DNA from: Acidobacteriota bacterium
Lineage (GTDB): Bacteria; Acidobacteriota; Terriglobia; UBA7540
Direction of reading: 5' to 3'
DNA: 10,429 nt
Assembly: GCA_021789565.1 (NCBI GenBank)
Contig: JAJYJL010000153.1
Location: 1-10,429, forward strand
Below, in pieces: positions 5,580 through 10,429 of the stretch (its first letter is position 1; each line of letters begins with the position of its first letter). The notes beneath the pieces are model-generated. The model was not told the origin of the DNA and did not search any database. It saw only the letters and a program-made list of their open reading frames with translations. The position numbers were made by a program, and so were the translations under genes.

Positions 5580-7871
5580 ATGGACGCAAATTCCAAACGG
5601 GGGCTCATCGTTTCCAGCAGGTGGGGCCAGGCCATTGTAATCGTTTTCCTATTTGGTTTTTTTGTGATGGGGCTTCTGGCCTACTGGACGTACACCAGCC
5701 AGCCTCCTATTCCGGCCCAGGTAGTTGATCCTTCGGGAAAGGTCCTTTTTACCAAAGCGGATATCACCCGCGGCCAGGAAACATTCCTCCGCAACGGACT
5801 GATGGAGTACGGATCGATATTCGGCCACGGGGCCTACCTGGGGCCGGACTTCACGGCTGACTATCTGCACCGGGCCGCGCTGATCGTCCGCCAGCAGTAC
5901 GGGGGTGAAGCGTCGGACCGTGCGCAGGCCGAGACCGTACAGGACTTCAAGACCAACCGCTACAACCCCACGACTCAGACGCTGGAATATACGGCAGCGC
6001 AGGCCGTAGCCTTCCAACAACTGGAAGCCCACTACCTGGATTTCTTCTCCCAGCCCACCACCAAATTCGGCCTCCGGCCCAAAGCGATTACCGATCCGCA
6101 GCAGATCTTTGCCCTGACCGCCTTCTTCAGTTGGTCGGCGTGGTCTGCGGCTGCACATAGGCCGGGCCTCGATTATTCCTACACAAACAACTGGCCGCCT
6201 GAGATGCTGGTGGGCAACCACCTGACGGCGGATGCCCTCGTTTGGAGCGTGCTCTCGTTGATCGCTCTGCTGGGAGGCGTCGGTCTGCTGCTGGCTGCCT
6301 TCGGCAGGTGGAACTTCCTGGGCTGGCATGGGCGGGAACGGACCACGGTCTCATTCCGGCCCCCGGATTCCATCAGGCTGACTCCGGCGCAGCGCGCCAC
6401 GGCGTACTTTTTCCTGGTGATGGCGGTGCTCTTTCTGCTGCAAACTCTGCTGGGCGGAGCCTCACAGCATTACCGTGCCGATCTTTCCAACTTCTTCGGC
6501 CTCGATCTCGCGCGGTTGCTGCCTTTCAACGTGGCCCGCACCTGGCACGTACAGCTTGCCATTTTCTGGGTGGCAACGTCCTATCTGGCCGCCGGAATTT
6601 TTCTGGTTCCCATGATCACGCGGCACGAACCCAAGGGGCAAAGCCTGCTGGCTTACGGTCTGCTGGGTGCGCTGGCCATCGTGGTGTTCGGAAGCCTGAT
6701 CGGCGAATACGCCGGGATTGAAGGCTGGATCGGCCATCTCTGGAGCTGGTTTGGCGACCAGGGTTTCGAATACTTGGACCTGGGGCGCTTCTGGCAGATC
6801 CTGCTGATTATCGGCCTGTTCTTCTGGGTGATTATTCTTTTCCGCGGGTTGCGCGGCCGCCTGGGCTCGGAACACCTGGGCAACCTGCCCTGGCTGTTCT
6901 TTTTCTCGGCCCTGTCGATTCCCGCCTTCTATGCGGTGGGCCTGCTGGCCCGGCCGAATGAGGCTTTCACCACCACAGACTTCTGGCGGTTCTGGGTGGT
7001 CCATCTTTGGGTGGAAGATTTCCTGGAGCTGTTCACCACTATTATGGTGGCTTATATCTTTGTGCTGCTGGGAGTGGTCCACGAACGCGTGGCGCTGACG
7101 ATGGTTTATCTCGACATCCTGCTCTATTCCGCCGGCGGCGTCATCGGAACCATGCACCATCTCTATTTCTCCGGCGAGCCGGCGGTCCACATGGCGCTGG
7201 GGGCTTTCTTCTCGGCGGCGGAAGTCATCCCGCTCACTTTCCTTACGCTGGAGGCGTGGAGCTTCCTGCAACTGGGCGCGGAGCAGAGCGCGAGGTCGAA
7301 GTCACCCTTCCCGCACTTCTGGGCCGTTATGTTTCTGGCTGCCGTCGGCTTCTGGAACTTCCTCGGAGCCGGCATCTTCGGCTTCCTCATCAACCTGCCC
7401 GTCGTCTCGTATTACGAAATCGGGACGGCGCTGACGGCCAACCACGCCCATGCTGCGATGATGGGAGTTTACGGGATGCTGGCCGTGGGGCTGGCTATTT
7501 TCTGCCTGCGCTACATGATTCCGGAGGAGCGCTGGTCGGACCGCGCGGCAAAAATCAGCTTCTGGTCACTGAACATCGGGCTGGCCTGGATGGTGTTTGC
7601 CTCGCTGTTCCCGCTGGGCATCATCCAGTTGTACCACTCCGTGCGCTACGGCTATTACGATGCGCGAAGCCTGCAATACCTTACGGGACATTTAAACGCC
7701 CTGATCGAGTGGATGCGCCTGCCGGGCGACGTTCTGTTCATCGTCGGGGGCGTGTTGCCGGTGGTCTACCTCACCTGGTTGGGGGTTCGCCACGTGACCT
7801 CCAGGACCATGGGTGAGCGGCCGGAAGAATCTCTCTATACTGAGATCGTGGAAGTGTCCGGGGTGAAATGA
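5580..7871 (+). CDS. norZ: Quinol-dependent nitric oxide reductase (qNOR)
   Basis: The 763-residue integral membrane protein reduces 2 NO to N2O using membrane quinol. It starts with a membrane segment (about 17-38), then a periplasmic cytochrome-c-like domain (about 40-215) without any CXXCH. This is the hallmark of the quinol type rather than cNorB/NorC. Next comes the NorB-like bundle with its metal ligands: H323 (low-spin heme b), H475, H526 and H527 (the non-heme iron site, in VVHLWVED and TMHHLYF), and H622 and H624 in NHAHA (heme b3 and heme b). Conserved acids E479 and E548 are present. Ligand roles are assigned from the family pattern. Length is normal and no frameshift is seen. The last codons overlap the next gene (ATGA). 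Neither nirK/nirS nor nosZ is in the window, so it may serve NO detoxification or partial denitrification. Confidence 0.96.
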   Translation: MDANSKRGLIVSSRWGQAIVIVFLFGFFVMGLLAYWTYTSQPPIPAQVVDPSGKVLFTKADITRGQETFLRNGLMEYGSIFGHGAYLGPDFTADYLHRAALIVRQQYGGEASDRAQAETVQDFKTNRYNPTTQTLEYTAAQAVAFQQLEAHYLDFFSQPTTKFGLRPKAITDPQQIFALTAFFSWSAWSAAAHRPGLDYSYTNNWPPEMLVGNHLTADALVWSVLSLIALLGGVGLLLAAFGRWNFLGWHGRERTTVSFRPPDSIRLTPAQRATAYFFLVMAVLFLLQTLLGGASQHYRADLSNFFGLDLARLLPFNVARTWHVQLAIFWVATSYLAAGIFLVPMITRHEPKGQSLLAYGLLGALAIVVFGSLIGEYAGIEGWIGHLWSWFGDQGFEYLDLGRFWQILLIIGLFFWVIILFRGLRGRLGSEHLGNLPWLFFFSALSIPAFYAVGLLARPNEAFTTTDFWRFWVVHLWVEDFLELFTTIMVAYIFVLLGVVHERVALTMVYLDILLYSAGGVIGTMHHLYFSGEPAVHMALGAFFSAAEVIPLTFLTLEAWSFLQLGAEQSARSKSPFPHFWAVMFLAAVGFWNFLGAGIFGFLINLPVVSYYEIGTALTANHAHAAMMGVYGMLAVGLAIFCLRYMIPEERWSDRAAKISFWSLNIGLAWMVFASLFPLGIIQLYHSVRYGYYDARSLQYLTGHLNALIEWMRLPGDVLFIVGGVLPVVYLTWLGVRHVTSRTMGERPEESLYTEIVEVSGVK

Positions 7872-8413
7872 TGATTGAAGGCTTCCATGCTGAAGTGCTG
7901 ATGGCCTCCGGTTACGCGCTTTTTCTGATGCTGGTGGCCCTGATGCTGGAATGGCTGGCGAAGCATTCACACCGCAGGACAGAGCAGATGCGCGTGACCG
8001 GCTTTAAATTCCACAGTGAATTCGACCACTGGGAATGCCCCACGGGGCAGTTGCTCCATCGGCACTCTGTTGACCATCAGCGCAACATCGTGCGCTATCG
8101 CGCGATAGGGCACATTTGTAACTGCTGCCACAAGAAACCCGACTGCACCGACTCCGATGAAGGCCGGGAAATTGAGCACCGAGTGGATTCCTGGGTGCAG
8201 TCGGAAATTCGCCATTACCATCGCGGCATTTCGCTGGCGTTGCTGCTGCTGGCAGCGCTTATCCTTCTGGCCCAACTGTTATGGTTCAATCGGCCCCGCG
8301 ACCTGATGTTGGTCGGATGTCTGCTTGCTGCCGCCAGCGCCCTTGGGGTCCGTCTGCTGGCAGGGTTTCGAAGCAGCCCAACGGCCGCTCAGGGCCTCAA
8401 TAGCCAAAGCTAA
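7868..8413 (+). CDS. Small membrane protein with transposase-type zinc-ribbon loop, coupled to qNOR
   Basis: The start ATG overlaps the qNOR stop (ATGA), and GGGGTG lies just upstream, so translation is probably coupled. The 181-residue protein has a membrane helix at about 11-30, a hydrophilic loop of about 85 residues, and two helices at about 121-140 and 146-166. The loop holds a four-cysteine pattern: C57 in WECPTGQ, RYRA at 76-79, then C84-x2-C87-x5-C93, followed by TDSDEGREI. Cysteine 86 is extra, and the loop is rich in histidine. The CP-x-GQ...YRA...CxxC...C order resembles the zinc-binding segment of IS1182-like transposases, but there is no DDE catalytic core and the flanking helices make a transposase remnant unlikely. 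A metal-binding accessory protein for qNOR assembly or NO sensing is possible (inference). A second start two codons in, at 7871, cannot be excluded. Confidence 0.8.
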   Translation: MMIEGFHAEVLMASGYALFLMLVALMLEWLAKHSHRRTEQMRVTGFKFHSEFDHWECPTGQLLHRHSVDHQRNIVRYRAIGHICNCCHKKPDCTDSDEGREIEHRVDSWVQSEIRHYHRGISLALLLLAALILLAQLLWFNRPRDLMLVGCLLAAASALGVRLLAGFRSSPTAAQGLNSQS

Positions 8414-8537
8414 CCGACGTGGCGCAGCCCGCCCGGCAGGCAAATGGGAACCGTACTCGAGCGGGGCAATTTTGAAGATTCCCTTCCACTCTATATGGGG
8501 CAGGGCGCGGAGGCATGTCATGCTGCGATCGACGTCC

Positions 8538-8567
8538 TTGACATCCGGGTGATATATCAACTAATGT
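8538..8567 (+). promoter_or_regulatory. Candidate promoter and operator for cytochrome c-dehydrogenase operon
   Basis: TTGACA (8538-8543) is a consensus -35 box; 18 bases on, TAATGT (8562-8567) is a weak -10. Between them lies the perfect palindrome TGATATATCA (8550-8559), and just after them an inverted repeat TCGAT-N8-ATCGA (8570-8587). The two palindromes suggest a controlled promoter in this otherwise gene-free 210-base gap (8414-8623), in which nothing else was seen. Confidence 0.35.
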
Positions 8568-8623
8568 GCTCGATGCCACAGGATCGACAAGCAATTAGGG
8601 CAGAAACAACCTTTTGAATAAGG

Positions 8624-9448
8624 ATGAAAGTGATTCCAAACCTCAAGCGGAATTTTCTGGCGCTGTTTGTGATGGCGGGCTGCCTTGTGTCCGTCTCGAT
8701 GGCGGGGCAGGAAAAGGGCGCGCCGAGAAGGCATCACGGGCTCTGGAACGAATATCCGGCAGCCCAGGTGGAGCGCGGGCGCGTTCAGTTCCAGAAGACC
8801 TGCGCTTTTTGCCACGGCCCCGACGCGAACGGCGGCTCGACGGGCCCCGACCTCATGCGGAGCGCGGTTGTTCGCCACGATAAAAAGGGTGACAAGATTG
8901 GCCCGGTGATTCGCAGCGGATTTCCGGACAGAGGGATGCCGGCCTTCCAGCTTACCAACGACCAGATCATGGACATCGTGGCTTTTCTGAGCTACAGGCT
9001 GGATGAGTCTGACCGCCGCTCGCCCGCAGAGGCCAGCGCAACCTATTCGCTCAAAAAGCTGCTGGTGGGGAACGCGAAAGCCGGGAAAGAGTTTTTCTAC
9101 GGCGCGGGCAAGTGCTCGAGCTGCCACTCGCCCACCGGAGACCTGAAAGGGATTGCCGCCAAGTTTCCGCCGGCCGATTTGCAGGCGCAAATGATTTACC
9201 CGCACCGGGGCCAGCGTCCCACGGCGACAGTGACGGACGCCTCGGGCAGGCAATACACCGGCACGCTCCGGCTGCTCACGCCATACGACATTGCAATTGT
9301 TGACAGCGCGGGCTGGTACCGCTCCTGGCCCATCCATTCCGTCAAGGTCAAGATCGACGACCGGCTGGCGGGGCACCGGCAATTGCTTTCGGTGCTGACG
9401 GACGCCGAGATGCACAATCTTTTTGCATACCTGGAGACCCTGAAGTGA
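8624..9448 (+). CDS. Secreted diheme cytochrome c
   Basis: The 274-residue precursor starts with a clear signal peptide (basic MKVIPNLKR, hydrophobic core to about 26, SMA-GQ cleavage near 27). Two c-type heme sites follow: CAFCH at 60-64 and CSSCH at 164-168. M105 in RGMPAF is the probable sixth ligand of heme 1, and TNDQIMDIVAFLSY (111-124) is the closing helix of that domain. Between heme 2 and the final helix (LTDAEMHNLFAYLETL) about 50 residues (199-245) look like a small beta-barrel insert, with PTATVTDASGRQYTGTL and WYRSWPIHSVKVKI. The protein should be periplasmic and take electrons from the PQQ-type dehydrogenase encoded next, with which it overlaps by four bases. No well-spaced Shine-Dalgarno sequence is seen; AAGG abuts the ATG. 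The start is chosen because it gives the complete signal peptide. Confidence 0.92.
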   Translation: MKVIPNLKRNFLALFVMAGCLVSVSMAGQEKGAPRRHHGLWNEYPAAQVERGRVQFQKTCAFCHGPDANGGSTGPDLMRSAVVRHDKKGDKIGPVIRSGFPDRGMPAFQLTNDQIMDIVAFLSYRLDESDRRSPAEASATYSLKKLLVGNAKAGKEFFYGAGKCSSCHSPTGDLKGIAAKFPPADLQAQMIYPHRGQRPTATVTDASGRQYTGTLRLLTPYDIAIVDSAGWYRSWPIHSVKVKIDDRLAGHRQLLSVLTDAEMHNLFAYLETLK

Positions 9449-10429
9449 AGAAGCTGATCGCCATTCTGATGCTGCTGTGGGCGCCCTCGATTTTCGCCCA
9501 GGGCCTTGACCCCAGCGCCCTGCTGAAGCCGCCCACAAACAACTGGCCGACCTACAACGGCGATTACACCGGAAAGCGATACAGCACTCTTTCGCAGATT
9601 AACCAGAGCAACGTCAGGTCTCTAACGCTGGCATGGGCCTTCCAGACCCACCAGCAGGCGATGAAATCGACGCCGCTCGAAGTGAACGGGATTCTCTACT
9701 TCACGGTGCCGAACCACGTCTGGGCAGTGGATGCCCGCACGGGCAGGCAGATCTGGCAGTTCCAGCGGCAGTCTGAGGGAAATTTCATCGCCAATCGCGG
9801 CGTGGCGATGTACAAGGACCGGCTGTTTTTCGGAACGCCAGACGCCCACCTGATCTGCCTGGACGCCAAAACCGGCAAGAAACTCTGGGATGTGGTGGTT
9901 GCCGACACCGCGTTTGGCTATTACATCAGCATGGCGCCGCTGGTGGTGCACAATCACCTGATCGTGGGCATTTCCGGCGACCAGACGGACATCAAGGCTT
10001 TTCTCGATTGCAGGAGCCCGGAGGACGGGCACCTGATCTGGCGGTGGTACTCCACGCCCAGCCCCGGGCAGCCCGGAGCCAACACGTGGCCCAACGCCGA
10101 CGCCATGGCCCACGGCGGCGGCACCACCTGGATGACAGGAACTTACGATCCCGAGCTGAACCTGATTTACTGGGGAACCGGGAACCCGCACCCCGTCATG
10201 TCCGGCCAGGTGCGCCCCGGCGCGAACCTCTATACCTGCTCGATTGTGGCCATCAATCCGGGCACAGGCAAAATGGCCTGGTACTTCCAGGCTTCGCCTC
10301 ACGACACGGAGGACCGCGACGCGAACGAGACGCCCATCATCTTTGACGCGAATTTCGATGGCAAGCCGCGCAAACTGCTGGCGCAGGCAAGCCGCAACGG
10401 ATACTTTTTCCTGCTGGACCGCGCGACCG
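9445..10429 (+). CDS. PQQ-dependent alcohol/sugar dehydrogenase, partial (C-terminus beyond window)
   Basis: A GTG at 9445 overlaps the cytochrome stop (GTGA) and opens a frame running to the window edge, giving 328 residues. MKKLIAILMLLWAPSIFAQG is a signal peptide with cleavage after FAQ. The mature start, NNWPTYNGDYTGKRYSTLSQ (32-51), and repeated blades with A(V)DA(R/K)TGR/K-(Q/K)-(I/L)W at about 94-104 and 137-148 are typical of eight-bladed PQQ enzymes. NTWPNADAMAHGGGTTWM (213-230) and YWGTGNP (242-248) belong to the cofactor pocket region. The quinoprotein oxidises alcohols or sugars in the periplasm and passes electrons to cytochrome c, most likely the upstream diheme protein. The segment DTEDRDANE (287-295) carries the expected aspartates, with Arg where an aromatic residue is more usual. 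No adjacent Cys-Cys pair of methanol-dehydrogenase type is seen. The substrate is unknown. Confidence 0.9.
   Translation, partial: MKKLIAILMLLWAPSIFAQGLDPSALLKPPTNNWPTYNGDYTGKRYSTLSQINQSNVRSLTLAWAFQTHQQAMKSTPLEVNGILYFTVPNHVWAVDARTGRQIWQFQRQSEGNFIANRGVAMYKDRLFFGTPDAHLICLDAKTGKKLWDVVVADTAFGYYISMAPLVVHNHLIVGISGDQTDIKAFLDCRSPEDGHLIWRWYSTPSPGQPGANTWPNADAMAHGGGTTWMTGTYDPELNLIYWGTGNPHPVMSGQVRPGANLYTCSIVAINPGTGKMAWYFQASPHDTEDRDANETPIIFDANFDGKPRKLLAQASRNGYFFLLDRAT

Noticed and set aside
6462..7271. 269-codon minus-strand frame inside the qNOR gene
   Set aside because: It is antisense to the metal-ligand region of qNOR and shows low-complexity Gln/Glu/His composition, with no family likeness.
7868..8413. 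Insertion-sequence remnant, suggested by the transposase-like cysteine pattern
   Set aside because: There is no DDE core, terminal inverted repeats or target duplication, and the ribbon is flanked by membrane helices in an intact frame coupled to qNOR.
8561..9538. 325-codon minus-strand frame opposite the cytochrome gene
   Set aside because: The plus strand holds a signal peptide and two CXXCH sites; the antisense product has no motif.

Overview
The window is GC-rich bacterial chromosome, most likely from an Acidobacteriota member. That placement is an inference from three things: a quinol-type nitric oxide reductase, a diheme cytochrome c coupled to a PQQ-type dehydrogenase, and dispersed palindromic elements of the GTCATTCCGA...TCGGAATGAC type beside secreted and cytoplasmic sugar enzymes. 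No phage, plasmid, CRISPR, rRNA or tRNA signature was seen.

Left part (1-2885): a secreted glycosidase-like protein, cut by the window edge, is divergently oriented from a two-gene operon. The operon encodes an SDR oxidoreductase followed by a GH88 unsaturated glucuronyl hydrolase. Together they look like a locus for breaking down polysaccharides that contain uronic acids.

Middle (2886-5370): a nitrilase-superfamily amidohydrolase and an alpha/beta hydrolase lie on the minus strand, separated by about 700 bases with no convincing gene. That gap holds a T-rich degenerate tandem repeat and a long palindromic repeat. A second copy of the palindrome lies between the convergent GH88 and nitrilase genes, so both copies flank gene 3' ends.

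Right part (5371-10429): a qNOR gene with a strong Shine-Dalgarno sequence and a plausible promoter is translationally coupled (ATGA) to a small membrane protein. The soluble loop of that protein carries a four-cysteine zinc-ribbon pattern resembling the one in IS1182-type transposases. After a 210-base gap with another promoter-like stretch comes a second coupled pair: a secreted diheme cytochrome c and a secreted PQQ-type beta-propeller dehydrogenase (GTGA overlap), the latter cut by the window end. The qNOR reduces NO with electrons from the quinol pool. The cytochrome is the likely electron acceptor of the dehydrogenase in the periplasm.

The least ordinary items are the qNOR-coupled zinc-ribbon membrane protein, the palindromic repeats at gene 3' ends, and the tandem repeat whose minus strand reads as a repeated KNEAEKLLKT peptide. 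Nothing here clearly amounts to a new multi-gene system.
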